A stretch of 64,000 nt of DNA from an uncultured Christensenella sp. (GCA_910577055.1 CAJTKX010000005.1:62001-126000), one strand, 5' to 3'. Shown: positions 25,309-34,012, counted from the stretch's first letter. Notes: a model not told the origin generated them from the sequence alone. Program-made: numbers and translations.

Positions 25309-26544
25309 TTAAACGGAACGCTTATTTTTGGGCAACTCGTAATATCTTGCAAGCCCGCCCGACGAGGTTTCGCGGTAGCTGTTCAAAAGGTCGCGCCCCG
25401 TGTTGTACATAGTTTTAACGATAACGTCAAAGCGGATTTTGCGGCTGTCTGCCAAAAAGTTTGCAAGCGATAAAGCGTTAATTGCGCGCATTGCCGCAAC
25501 GGCGTTTCTCTCTATGCACGGTATCTGCACCAACCCCGCAATGGGGTCGCAAGTCAAGCCCAAATGATGCTCCATAGCAACCTCGGCGGCGTACTCTATT
25601 TGCCCCAAGCCCATTTCGAACAATTCCGCCAACGCAGCGGCAGCCATCGAACAAGCCGAGCCTATCTCCGCTTGACAACCGCACTCCGCGCCGCTTATGG
25701 ATGCGTTTTTCTTTATCAAATTTCCTATAATTCCGCCCGCGGCAAGCGCGCGTACAACTTGCTCGTCCGAAAAACCGCGCTCGTCTTGCATATATTTCAA
25801 TACGGAAGGTACTACGCCGCACGCTCCGCAAGTAGGTGCGGTGACTATAATCCCGCCCGCGGCGTTCTGCTCGCCCGTGGCGAACGCATACGAGCATACA
25901 AGTCTGTTCTCGCGGGTTTGGGCGGACTCGTCTATATGGCGCTGATTATAAAGCTTTTGCGCCCGCCTTTTTGTGCCCAATATTCCCGGTAAAGTGCCCG
26001 AAACGGACAAGCCCTCTTGTATAGTCTGTTTCATTCTCTCCCAAACGGTGAGAAGAAAGTCGAAAATTTCCTTGCCCTCGCACAGCTCCGCATACTGCCA
26101 AAGCCGCATATTGTGCGCCTTGCAGTAGTCCGAAATCTCTGTAAAAGTATTCAAGGGGTAAATGTTGTCGTCGGCGTACTTTTCATATTTTTCGGGCGGT
26201 TCGCCGTCAAAAACGACCGTGCCGCCGCCAACGCTGTAAACGCGCTTATTATCAAGAAGTTCTCCGCTTTTGTAAACCTCTATGTCCATAGTGTTTGGGT
26301 GGACGGGGCAAGGCGTTTCAACGTCGAACTCCACCGTACATTTCACGGGCTTTGCCGTTTTTGTAATTACCGTCTGCGTGCCGTGCCCCTCGCCCGTCAA
26401 GGCAAGCGAGCCGTAAAGCGTAACCTTTAAATTGTCCGCCTTGGGGTAAAGACGGCGGATTATTTTAATCGCCCTTTCGGGACCCATCGTGTGGGAAGAG
26501 GAAGGACCTCTGCCGGTTTTATAAATTTCTCTCAACGATTGCAT
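25309..26544 (-). CDS. sdaA: L-serine ammonia-lyase, iron-sulfur type, single chain
   Basis: 411 residues joining both serine dehydratase parts: N-terminal beta domain with GPSSSHTMGP, then the alpha domain. Cluster-region cysteines are in TAPTCGACGVVPSV, AECGCQAEIGSACSMAAAA and LTCDPIAGLVQIPCIERN. It deaminates L-serine to pyruvate with an O2-labile [4Fe-4S] cluster. ATG at 26544 has GAGG 6-7 bases upstream. It is preceded by a long leader with four stacked hairpins (26553-26729). It shares the desulfidase fold with the gene at 14.8 kb; both depend on the Fe-S system encoded at 4-6 kb. Confidence 0.93.
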   Translation of the reverse strand: MQSLREIYKTGRGPSSSHTMGPERAIKIIRRLYPKADNLKVTLYGSLALTGEGHGTQTVITKTAKPVKCTVEFDVETPCPVHPNTMDIEVYKSGELLDNKRVYSVGGGTVVFDGEPPEKYEKYADDNIYPLNTFTEISDYCKAHNMRLWQYAELCEGKEIFDFLLTVWERMKQTIQEGLSVSGTLPGILGTKRRAQKLYNQRHIDESAQTRENRLVCSYAFATGEQNAAGGIIVTAPTCGACGVVPSVLKYMQDERGFSDEQVVRALAAGGIIGNLIKKNASISGAECGCQAEIGSACSMAAAALAELFEMGLGQIEYAAEVAMEHHLGLTCDPIAGLVQIPCIERNAVAAMRAINALSLANFLADSRKIRFDVIVKTMYNTGRDLLNSYRETSSGGLARYYELPKNKRSV

Positions 26545-26552
26545 AAAAGCCT

Positions 26553-26729
26553 CACAAATATTTTGCGCTATTCTGCGCGCAAAATATTTTGTGACTCCAA
26601 GGGGCTTCTCGCCCCTTGTGCCGCAATTTTAACGGCACACACAAATATAATTGCGGCACCTCACCCTCGCTGAGGCGCAGACATGCGCAAATTGGGTGCG
26701 CGAGCAAAAAGCGTGGTTTTTGCTCGCGC
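26553..26729 (-). promoter_or_regulatory. Structured leader of sdaA: four consecutive hairpins
   Basis: Palindromic arms: 26553-26568 with 26575-26593 (CACAAATATTTTGCGC type); AAGGGGC (26599) with GCCCCTT (26611); TGCCGCAATT (26619) with AATTGCGGCA (26649); GCGCGAGCAAAAA (26698) with TTTTTGCTCGCGC (26717). They fill the gap between sdaA and grpE. The first lies next to the sdaA ribosome site. No known riboswitch consensus was recognised. Confidence 0.6.
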
Positions 26730-26858
26730 CGTCTATAATTTAATTTTAAACCCGAGGGGGGAAATTGTCAACGGAATAAAAAAATATGTAACTTTTTTGT
26801 TTAACGGGGCAAATAAAGTTTTATATTAATATTGTAAAGAAAAACTGTGAGATGAAAA

Positions 26859-27383
26859 ATGGCGAAGAAAAAAGACGAATTAAAACATAATCCCGAAGAG
26901 GAGAACGAGGGCGCGGAAGAGCTTCAAGCAAAAGAGCCTTCCGAGCTTGAAAAAACAACCGCCCTTGCCGAGGACTACAAACGAAAGTGGTATTCGGTTT
27001 CAGCCGAGTACGACAATTACAGAAAGCGCAACCAAGCCGCAGTGTCTAAGGCTTACGCGGACGGCGCAGCGGAGGCGGTTTTGAAGCTGCTGCCCGTTGC
27101 GGACAACTTCGGCTACGCGCTTGACGGAGCTTCGGACGAAAAGACCAAAGCGGGAATCGATAAGGTTATAAAAAGCTTTGCAAATATCCTTTCCTCGCTC
27201 GGCATCGAAGAAATCACGGTCGAGGCGGGCGCAGACTTCGACGAAAGCGTAATGGAGGCGGTTTTAAACTTCCCTTGCGGCGACGGCGAAGAACCCAACA
27301 AAGTAAAACAAATTTTAAAGAAGGGCTATAAGACAAAGGACGGAAAGGTTATCCGCTATTGTCAAGTAGCAGTCACAATATAA
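26859..27383 (+). CDS. grpE: Nucleotide exchange factor GrpE
   Basis: 174 residues: charged N-terminal tail, long coiled-coil helix (ALAEDYKRKWYSVSAEYDNYRKRN), then the beta-wing domain ending GYKTKDGKVIRYCQVAVTI, the family signature region. It releases ADP from DnaK. It heads grpE-dnaK-dnaJ, 18 bases before dnaK. No hrcA precedes it and no CIRCE element (TTAGCACTC-N9-GAGTGCTAA) is visible upstream, so heat-shock control must differ from the Bacillus pattern. Confidence 0.95.
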   Translation: MAKKKDELKHNPEEENEGAEELQAKEPSELEKTTALAEDYKRKWYSVSAEYDNYRKRNQAAVSKAYADGAAEAVLKLLPVADNFGYALDGASDEKTKAGIDKVIKSFANILSSLGIEEITVEAGADFDESVMEAVLNFPCGDGEEPNKVKQILKKGYKTKDGKVIRYCQVAVTI

Positions 27384-27401
27384 TAAAGGAGTGTAAATAT
27401 T

Positions 27402-29189
27402 ATGGGAAAAGTAATAGGTATAGATTTAGGAACAACCAACTCGTGCGTAGCCGTTATGGAAGGCGGCGAGCCGGTAGTTATCGCCAACAGCGAGGGCAAC
27501 AGAACAACCCCCTCGGTCGTATCGTTCAAGGCTGACGGCAGCCGTATCGTAGGGCAAGCGGCAAAGCGTTTGGCGGTGGCTTCACCCGATAAAACGGTTA
27601 TTTCAATTAAGCGCCATATGGGCGAGTCTTACAAAGTAAATATCGAAAAGGGCTATTCTCCCCAAGAAATTTCCGCAATGATACTTTCCAAACTGAAAGC
27701 CGACGCGGAAAGCTACCTCGGCGGAAAGGTTACGGACGCGGTCATCACTTGCCCCGCATACTTCAACGACAGCCAACGTCAAGCAACCAAGGACGCGGGT
27801 AAAATAGCGGGACTTAACGTTCTCCGTATTATCAACGAGCCTACCGCAGCCGCGCTTGCTTACGGACTCGATAAGCAAGAGGGCAGCCAAAAGGTTATGA
27901 TTTACGACCTCGGCGGCGGCACGTTCGACGTTTCCATTTTGGAAATAGGCGACGGCGTGTTCGAAGTGCTTGCAACCAACGGCGATACCCGCCTCGGCGG
28001 CGACGATTTCGATAACAAGATTATCGACTACCTTGTAGATACGTTTAAAAAGGATACCGGCGTTGACCTTTCCAAGGACAAAATGGCTATGCAAAGGCTT
28101 AAAGAGGCTGCCGAAAAAGCTAAAATCGAGCTTTCGGGTATGAGCACGACCAACATCAACCTTCCTTTCATTACCGTGGTTGACGGCGCGCCTCAACACC
28201 TCGATATCGATTTGTCCAAACAGAAATTCGACAGCTTGACGGCAGACCTTGTCGAACGCACGGTTGAGCCTATGAGAAAGGCTATGAGCGACGCGGGGCT
28301 TTCGTACAGCGATATTGAAAAGGTTATAATGGTGGGCGGCTCAACGCGTATTCCCGCCGTATTCGATAAGGTAAAACAAGTTACGGGTAAAGAGCCTTTC
28401 AAAGGCATTAACCCCGACGAGTGCGTTGCTATAGGCGCGGCAATTCAAGGCGGCGTTTTATCGGGCGAGGTTAAGGACGTACTTTTGCTTGACGTTATGC
28501 CCTTGACCCTCGGCATCGAAACCTTGGGCGGCGTTTCCACACCATTAATCGAAAGAAACACGACTATACCCGTCAAGAAGAGCCAAATCTTCTCAACGGC
28601 GGCAGACAATCAGCCCGGTGTTGAAATCAACGTTTTGCAAGGCGAAAGGAAGTTCGCGCGCGACAATAAATCTCTCGGTAAGTTTATGCTTACCGATATT
28701 CCCCCCGCACCCCGCGGCGTGCCTCAAATCGAGGTTACCTTCGACGTGGACGCTAACGGTATAGTTAACGTAACGGCAAAGGATTTGGGCACGGGCAAGA
28801 GCACGAATATAACCATTACCGCATCTACCAACCTTTCGGACGAGGATATCGACAAAGCCGTTAAGGACGCTGAAAAATACGCCGAAGAGGACAAAAAGCG
28901 TAAAGAGGCGGTTGACAACAAGAACAACTTAGAGGGTATGATTGACGGTCTTGAGAAGACTTTGAAAGAGGCGGGCGATAAGCTTTCCGACGATGACAAA
29001 AAGACCGTTGAGGACGCAGTGGCAAAGGCTAAAACCGAGCTTGAAAGCGGCGACAACGACCGCATAAAGGCGGCTATGGAAACCCTCACCAACGACGTTC
29101 AACCCGTAATTGCAAAAATGTATCAGCAAGCGGGCGGTAACCCCAACGGCGGAAACGGCGACGACACCGAGTTCACCCAACACAAATAA
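27402..29189 (+). CDS. dnaK: Chaperone DnaK (Hsp70)
   Basis: 595 residues: start MGKVIGIDLGTTNSCVAV (phosphate 1 loop), IINEPTAAALAYG, IYDLGGGTFDVSIL, VGGSTRIPAV in the ATPase domain, DVMPLTLGIETLGG linker and a beta substrate domain. The helical lid ends GGNPNGGNGDDTEFTQHK. Slightly short lid and lacking the 24-residue insertion of Gram-negative DnaK, as in Gram-positives. Ribosome site AAAGGAG. Confidence 0.98.
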   Translation: MGKVIGIDLGTTNSCVAVMEGGEPVVIANSEGNRTTPSVVSFKADGSRIVGQAAKRLAVASPDKTVISIKRHMGESYKVNIEKGYSPQEISAMILSKLKADAESYLGGKVTDAVITCPAYFNDSQRQATKDAGKIAGLNVLRIINEPTAAALAYGLDKQEGSQKVMIYDLGGGTFDVSILEIGDGVFEVLATNGDTRLGGDDFDNKIIDYLVDTFKKDTGVDLSKDKMAMQRLKEAAEKAKIELSGMSTTNINLPFITVVDGAPQHLDIDLSKQKFDSLTADLVERTVEPMRKAMSDAGLSYSDIEKVIMVGGSTRIPAVFDKVKQVTGKEPFKGINPDECVAIGAAIQGGVLSGEVKDVLLLDVMPLTLGIETLGGVSTPLIERNTTIPVKKSQIFSTAADNQPGVEINVLQGERKFARDNKSLGKFMLTDIPPAPRGVPQIEVTFDVDANGIVNVTAKDLGTGKSTNITITASTNLSDEDIDKAVKDAEKYAEEDKKRKEAVDNKNNLEGMIDGLEKTLKEAGDKLSDDDKKTVEDAVAKAKTELESGDNDRIKAAMETLTNDVQPVIAKMYQQAGGNPNGGNGDDTEFTQHK

Positions 29190-29205
29190 TAAAACAAAAT
29201 AAAGT

Positions 29206-29231
29206 AAAGGGGTGTTCCGCAACACCCCTTT
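29206..29231 (+). terminator. Intercistronic hairpin between dnaK and dnaJ
   Basis: AAAGGGGTGTT pairs with AACACCCCTTT around a CCGC loop. The following T run is weak (TTTAAG), so it probably attenuates dnaJ or stabilises the dnaK mRNA rather than ending it. Confidence 0.7.
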
Positions 29232-29248
29232 AAGCGGTTTTTAACATT

Positions 29249-30400
29249 ATGGCAGAAAAAAAGAATTATTACGATATCCTCGGCGTTTCCAAAACGGCGT
29301 CTCAAGACGAAATTAAGTCGGCTTACAGAAAGCTTGCAAAGCAGTATCACCCCGACTTTCACCCGGGCGACGCGGCGGCTGCGGAGAAGTTCAAAGAGAT
29401 AAACGAAGCTAACGAGGTGCTTTCGGACGAAAACAAGCGCAAGCAGTACGACTATGAGCTTGAACACCCGGGTATGGGCGGCGGCAACCCGTTCGGCGGG
29501 TTCGGCGGCAATCCCTTCGGCGGCGGAATGGGCGGCTTCGAGGATATCATCAACTCCGTATTCGGCGGCGGGTTCGGCGGCGGCAGCGCGCAGACGGCAA
29601 CGCCGCGCGGCGCGGATATTCAACAGACTATAAACCTTTCTTTCCTCGACGCGATAAAGGGCTGCACCAAGACGGTCAGTTATATGCGTAACGAGCCTTG
29701 CACGTCGTGTAACGGCACGGGCGCCAAGGGCGGCACGGCATACCAAAAATGTTCGCGTTGCGGCGGCAGCGGTAGGGTTAAGTTCCAACAAGATACTATT
29801 TTCGGCAGAACCATTCAAGTTGCGGGCTGTCCGGACTGCGGCGGCACGGGCAAGAAAATCCTCGATAGGTGTCCCGACTGTAAGGGCAAGGGATATCAGC
29901 GCAAGGAAACAAGGTTTTCCGTCAATATCCCCGCCGGCGTCGATAAGGACAGCTCGCTTAGAAAGCGCGGTTACGGTCAAGCTGCGGGCAACGGCGGCGA
30001 AAGCGGTGATTTGTATATAAACTTCCATATCGAGCCGCACAAGCTTTTGCAACGTGAGGACAGAGATTTATACGTCACCGTGCCTATTTCATACAAAACG
30101 GCGGTTTGCGGCGGAAAAATTCAAGTGCCGGGCATCGACGATATGTTAGAGCTTACTATTCCCGAGTGCACTCCCGCGGGCACGCGCTTCTGCTTGCGTG
30201 GCAAGGGCGTTAAAACCGTTCACGGCACCGGCAACCTTTATGTAACCGTAGAAATAGACGTTCCACAAAAACTTTCCCGTGAGCAAGCTAAAAAGCTTGG
30301 CGAGTATGAGGACAGCGTGCCTTTGAAGTCTTGCGACAAAATGCAAAAATATTCAAACAACGTTTCGGCTGTCTACGGTAAAAAAGTGGAAAAGCAATAA
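29249..30400 (+). CDS. dnaJ: Chaperone DnaJ (Hsp40)
   Basis: 383 residues: J domain with the HPD motif (KQYHPDFHPGD), Gly/Phe-rich linker (GGNPFGGFGGNPFGGGMGG), four CxxCxGxG zinc repeats (CTSCNGTG, CSRCGGSG, CPDCGGTG, CPDCKGKG) and the C-terminal substrate domain. It delivers substrate to DnaK and stimulates its ATPase. Last gene of the operon; a terminator follows. Confidence 0.97.
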   Translation: MAEKKNYYDILGVSKTASQDEIKSAYRKLAKQYHPDFHPGDAAAAEKFKEINEANEVLSDENKRKQYDYELEHPGMGGGNPFGGFGGNPFGGGMGGFEDIINSVFGGGFGGGSAQTATPRGADIQQTINLSFLDAIKGCTKTVSYMRNEPCTSCNGTGAKGGTAYQKCSRCGGSGRVKFQQDTIFGRTIQVAGCPDCGGTGKKILDRCPDCKGKGYQRKETRFSVNIPAGVDKDSSLRKRGYGQAAGNGGESGDLYINFHIEPHKLLQREDRDLYVTVPISYKTAVCGGKIQVPGIDDMLELTIPECTPAGTRFCLRGKGVKTVHGTGNLYVTVEIDVPQKLSREQAKKLGEYEDSVPLKSCDKMQKYSNNVSAVYGKKVEKQ

Positions 30401-30410
30401 ATTATAAAAA

Positions 30411-30437
30411 AGCGGCAAGTTTCAGCTTGCCGCTTCA
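30411..30437 (+). terminator. Terminator of the grpE-dnaK-dnaJ operon
   Basis: AGCGGCAAG (30411-30419) pairs with CTTGCCGCT (30426-30434) around TTTCAG; T-rich but interrupted tail. Confidence 0.75.
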
Positions 30438-30456
30438 TATTATATTAGGGGCAAAC

Positions 30457-30663
30457 TGTGGATAACTTTCAAAAAAACGCTAATTTTGCGGGCAAAGCAA
30501 GGGGGTTATCCACCAAAAGTTGTCCACAAATTTTTGTTTACAAAGTTTTAAAATGAATATATGCAAGAAAGTTATCCACAAGTTATTAACATTCCCGCAA
30601 AATAGACTTAAATTCGCCCGTTTTCGACACGAACGTTTATTTATTTGAATAATTTTATCCACA
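30457..30663. other. DnaA-box cluster; candidate replication origin or DnaA-titration site
   Basis: Five DnaA boxes in 207 bases between two terminators: TGTGGATAA (30457, inverted), TTATCCACC (30506), TTGTCCACA (30520), TTATCCACA (30572) and TTATCCACA (30655). Three are perfect 9-mers and two have one mismatch. The intervening sequence is AT-rich (for example 30528-30560). No gene lies inside. dnaA, dnaN, gyrB and rpmH are not in the window, and flanking genes on the left run toward the site, which argues against a classic oriC. Confidence 0.6.
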
Positions 30664-30688
30664 ATATCGTTTTTATGCATAACGAAGC

Positions 30689-30721
30689 AAACAAAAGCCC
30701 CGCGCAGTAAGGCGCGGGGCT
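30689..30721 (-). terminator. Terminator of the DUF3737 gene
   Basis: AGCCCCGCGC (30696-30705) pairs with GCGCGGGGCT (30712-30721); TTTTGTTTGC follows on the minus strand. Confidence 0.85.
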
Positions 30722-30725
30722 GAAT

Positions 30726-31577
30726 TTATCTTTTAATAACTTTGCCTTTACAAGGATATAGGTCAGAGTCGAAAATTATCTCGCCGTAGCCGTCCGCAAC
30801 AATTCGCCCGCTTTTCGGGTTCTTTACGGATAACACTTCGCCTTGAATTTCTGCGTTTACGTCCGAGTATTCGAACGCCAAATCACAGCCTTCGGTGCGA
30901 CAATTTATAAGTTTAAGCTTTTTACAATAGCAAAGGGGCTGCGTGCCCGTAATAAGGCAATTTATAAGCGTCAGTCCCTTGGAGTACCACCCAAGGTATT
31001 CTCCGCGCAGTACCGAATTTTTAACGGTTATATTCTCTGAGTGCCAAAATGCGTCTTTGGTGGAAAAGTCGCAGTCCTCTATAACGGCGTTTTTTACATA
31101 TTGGAAAGAGTATTTCCCGCTGAACTTCACGTTTTTAAAGGTAAGGTTTTTACTTTCGAACATAAAGTATTCGCTTACCGCCTCGCAGTTATTGAGAATT
31201 ATACCGTCGCACCGCCAACCGAATTCCGGTGAAATTATTTTACACTCGGAAACTATTATGCCCTTGCACTCGCGCAAGGCTTTAATTCCGCCAATCGTAC
31301 TGCCCTCTATAATTCCGCCCGTGCAATACCACAGCGCGGCGCGTGTTTTTTCGTCCATTTCGCAGTTTGAAACGGTAAAATCGTTTGCGTGCCAAACGGG
31401 ATAGCGGAGGGAGAAAGCACAACCCTCTACAACAATTTTTCTGCACTCTTTGAGTACGGACTCGCCGTCCGCGGGACCCGCAAACACACAGTTTATGACA
31501 TCTGCGTCTTCAAGGTTATAAAGCGCGCGTTCTTCGTCGTAATTAAGCCCTTCTATAATTCGTCTTTTGTTAATCAT
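30726..31577 (-). CDS. DUF3737 family right-handed beta-helix-like protein
   Basis: 283 residues from ATG at 31577. Repeated short strands of the type 'V.NC.F', 'I.ECKIISPEF', 'LTFKNVKFSGKYSFQYVKNA' give a solenoid pattern consistent with a parallel beta-helix. RIIEGLNYDEERALYNLEDA is the typical DUF3737 start. The family occurs in gut Firmicutes and has no known activity; no catalytic site is obvious. The gene has its own promoter with TATAAT 6 bases before the ATG and no ribosome site. A GTG-type extension upstream (to 31613) would overlap the promoter and is rejected. Confidence 0.82.
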   Translation of the reverse strand: MINKRRIIEGLNYDEERALYNLEDADVINCVFAGPADGESVLKECRKIVVEGCAFSLRYPVWHANDFTVSNCEMDEKTRAALWYCTGGIIEGSTIGGIKALRECKGIIVSECKIISPEFGWRCDGIILNNCEAVSEYFMFESKNLTFKNVKFSGKYSFQYVKNAVIEDCDFSTKDAFWHSENITVKNSVLRGEYLGWYSKGLTLINCLITGTQPLCYCKKLKLINCRTEGCDLAFEYSDVNAEIQGEVLSVKNPKSGRIVADGYGEIIFDSDLYPCKGKVIKR

Positions 31578-31583
31578 AACAAT

Positions 31584-31613
31584 ATTATATAATATTGTAT
31601 AGGAGTTTATCAA
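31584..31613 (-). promoter_or_regulatory. Promoter of the DUF3737 gene, abutting its start codon
   Basis: Reading the minus strand: TTGATA (31613-31608), 18-base spacer, TATAAT (31589-31584), then ATTGTT and the ATG at 31577. Confidence 0.65.
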
Positions 31614-31641
31614 GCGTTATTTAAATACTTGCATTTTTTTG

Positions 31642-31670
31642 TTGACTTATATCTCGGCAGCACATATAAT
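31642..31670 (+). promoter_or_regulatory. Promoter of the MATE transporter, with inverted repeat
   Basis: TTGACT (31642-31647), 17-base spacer, TATAAT (31665-31670). CGGCAG in the spacer (31655-31660) is mirrored by CTGCCG about 31698, flanking the -10 and start site: a possible operator or attenuator. The leader ends with an 8-T run at about 31719. Confidence 0.7.
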
Positions 31671-31736
31671 AGTCGTAATATATCGCTCAAAAGCACCTGC
31701 CGCTATTGCGACAAGTCTTTTTTTTAAACTTCTAAA

Positions 31737-33071
31737 ATGAGAATACAGCTTTCAGACCATTTCAATTATAAAAGGCTTTTGCTTTTCGTATTGCCCTCTG
31801 TGGTGATGATGGTGTTCACTTCGGTTTACAGCGTTGTGGACGGTCTTTTCGTGTCCATTTTTGCGGGCGAAGAAGCGGTCAACGCCATTCAATACATATA
31901 TCCTTTGTTTATGGTTTTCGGCTCAATCGGTTTTATGCTCGGCGCGGGCGGCAGCGCGCTCGTTTCCAAGACGTTGGGCGAAGGCGATAAGGAGAGGGCT
32001 AACAAGTATTTTACAATGCTTGTTATCGCTACGGGCGTAATAGGTCTTTTAATCGCTTTGGTGGGGCAGTTCATCGTCGAACCCGTCGCCGTGCTTCTTT
32101 GCGGCAGTTCCGAGGGCGCAATTTACGAAAACTGCGTTTTATACGGCAGAATCCTTCTCGGCTCTCAGCCGTTCTTTATACTGCAAAACATTTTCCAAAG
32201 CTTTTTTGTAACGGCGGAAAAACCCCGCCTCGGGCTGTTGGTTACGGGCGGCGCCGGCGTTTTGAATATGGCGCTTGACGCTATATTCATTGCGGGGTTT
32301 AAGTGGGGACTTCTCGGCGCGGCCGTCGCAACCGCGGCAAGCCAACTTTTCGGCGGAGTTTTCCCGCTTATTTATTTCGGCATAAAGAATAATTCTCTTT
32401 TGCGCTTTACAAAAACAAAGTTTTACGGCAAAGCTTTTTTAAAGTCTTGCACTAACGGTTCGTCGGAGTTCTTCTCCAACATTTCGTCCGCGGTGGTCGT
32501 CATTCTGTATAACTTCCAAATCCGCTCTTTAATAGGCGAGGCGGGTGTTACGGCATATACCTTTATGGGGTATATCGCGATGATTTTCTTCACAATTTTT
32601 ATGGGTTATTCGGTCGGTTGTGCGCCGCTTATGGGCTACCATTACGGGGCGCAGAATAAGGACGAAATGAAAAATCTATTCAAAAAAAGCCTAATTATCA
32701 CCGCGATAACCGCCGTAGTTATGTTCGGTATGACGGAGGGACTTGCGTATCCCTTGATGGCTATGTTTAGACAAAGCGAGGAAATCACGGGTATAGCAGT
32801 GCACGGGTTCAGAATTTATTCTGTTATTTTCGTGTTGTGCGGGTTTAATATATACGGCTCGTCGCTGTTCACTTCGCTGAATAACGGGCTTGTATCGGCG
32901 CTTATTTCGTTTTTGCGGTCCATAGTCTTTCAAGTCACCTTCGTAATGGTTTTACCCATTTTTATGGGGATAGAGGGGGTTTGGTGTGCGGGGGTATTCT
33001 CCGATATAGCTTCGTTTATTATAACTTTAATTTTTGTTTTGTGTTACCGAAAAAAATACGGATATCTTTAA
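31737..33071 (+). CDS. MATE-family multidrug/Na+ efflux transporter
   Basis: 444 residues, about twelve membrane helices in two homologous halves. The N-terminus FVLPSVVMMVFTSVYSVVDGLFVS and GSIGFMLGAGGSALVSKTLGEGD are typical of the DinF/NorM-like MATE group common in Clostridia. It exports cationic drugs or metabolites in exchange for Na+ or H+. Own consensus promoter with a ~60-nt leader; no clear ribosome site before the ATG (ACTTCTAAAATG). Terminated by a bidirectional hairpin. Confidence 0.93.
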   Translation: MRIQLSDHFNYKRLLLFVLPSVVMMVFTSVYSVVDGLFVSIFAGEEAVNAIQYIYPLFMVFGSIGFMLGAGGSALVSKTLGEGDKERANKYFTMLVIATGVIGLLIALVGQFIVEPVAVLLCGSSEGAIYENCVLYGRILLGSQPFFILQNIFQSFFVTAEKPRLGLLVTGGAGVLNMALDAIFIAGFKWGLLGAAVATAASQLFGGVFPLIYFGIKNNSLLRFTKTKFYGKAFLKSCTNGSSEFFSNISSAVVVILYNFQIRSLIGEAGVTAYTFMGYIAMIFFTIFMGYSVGCAPLMGYHYGAQNKDEMKNLFKKSLIITAITAVVMFGMTEGLAYPLMAMFRQSEEITGIAVHGFRIYSVIFVLCGFNIYGSSLFTSLNNGLVSALISFLRSIVFQVTFVMVLPIFMGIEGVWCAGVFSDIASFIITLIFVLCYRKKYGYL

Positions 33072-33110
33072 ATAAAAGCGGCGCAGCCCAATGGCTGCGC
33101 CGCTTTTATT
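33071..33110. terminator. Bidirectional terminator between MATE and the ABC transporter
   Basis: Near-perfect 40-base palindrome: AATAAAAGCGGCGCAGCC pairs with its complement around CAAT. Confidence 0.9.
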
Positions 33111-34012
33111 TATAATACTTTCGATAAAAAATCTTTCAGTCTTTCGTTTTCGGGGTTTGTAAAAATCTTTTCGGGCGCGCCTTGTTCAAGCACGTTTCCG
33201 CCGTCCATAAACAACACCCTTGTCGCAATCTCGCGCGCAAAGCCCATTTCGTGCGTGACTATTACCATAGTCATTCCCTCGTCGGCAAGCCCCTTTATAA
33301 GGCTTAAAACCTCGCCGACCATTTCGGGGTCGAGGGCGGAGGTAGGCTCGTCAAACAGCATAACCTTCGGGTTCATTGCCAACGCTCTTATAATTGCAAT
33401 TCTTTGCCGCTGTCCGCCCGATAGGGTAGAGGGGTAAACGCACGCCTTTTCTTCAAGCCCTATGCGCTTTAACAGCCGCATCGCATTCTCTTCGGCGTCA
33501 GATTTAATCTTCGCCTTGTTCGTTTCTACGGGCATAAGGGGAGCCTTGCAATCTTGCTTTTTAAAAATGTTTGCTAATTTAATTTTCAAATTCAGCCGTT
33601 TAAGCTTACGCAATTCTTGTAACTGAACGTGCACGGGCGCAAAAACTATGTTTTTCAAAACAGTCATATTGTTAAAGAGGTTGAAGTTCTGAAAAACCAT
33701 TCCCATTCTTCGACGCTGCACATTTATATCAACCCTTAAATCGCATAAATTATAGCCGTCGAAAAACACATATCCGTCGGTCGGGTCCTCCAAAACGTTT
33801 AGGCACCTCAAAAAAGTACTTTTTCCGCTGCCCGACGGACCGATTATCGCAATCTTTTCGCCTTGGTAAATCTTTTCGTTGATGTCGTCCAAAACTTTCA
33901 CCTTGCCGTAAGTTTTAGATAGGTGCTGAACTTCCAAAAGCGCTTCCGTATCGAACGGCTCTACCAGCGCCGTGCGCTTGTTTAAATATTTGGGCGCTTT
34001 AACGCTTTTCAC
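33110..34012 (-). CDS. Polar amino-acid ABC transporter, ATP-binding protein, with internal insertion
   Basis: 300 residues. Walker A GPSGSGKST, Q-loop FQNFNLF, signature LSGGQRQRIAI, Walker B VMLFDEPTSALDPE and H-loop VTHEMGFA are the GlnQ/ArtP pattern. Two deviations from the usual ~245 residues: an N-terminal extension of ~25 residues (MKSVKAPKYLNKRTALVEPF) and a Lys/Leu-rich insertion of ~40 residues (about 133-172, LRKLKRLNLKIKLANIFKKQ) in the helical subdomain before the signature. It overlaps the permease gene by 14 bases, so it is translationally coupled. Confidence 0.93.
   Translation of the reverse strand: MKSVKAPKYLNKRTALVEPFDTEALLEVQHLSKTYGKVKVLDDINEKIYQGEKIAIIGPSGSGKSTFLRCLNVLEDPTDGYVFFDGYNLCDLRVDINVQRRRMGMVFQNFNLFNNMTVLKNIVFAPVHVQLQELRKLKRLNLKIKLANIFKKQDCKAPLMPVETNKAKIKSDAEENAMRLLKRIGLEEKACVYPSTLSGGQRQRIAIIRALAMNPKVMLFDEPTSALDPEMVGEVLSLIKGLADEGMTMVIVTHEMGFAREIATRVLFMDGGNVLEQGAPEKIFTNPENERLKDFLSKVL

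Noticed and set aside
26740..26858. CIRCE/HrcA or CtsR operator before grpE
   Set aside because: No TTAGCACTC-N9-GAGTGCTAA and no CtsR heptad repeat could be found in the interval.
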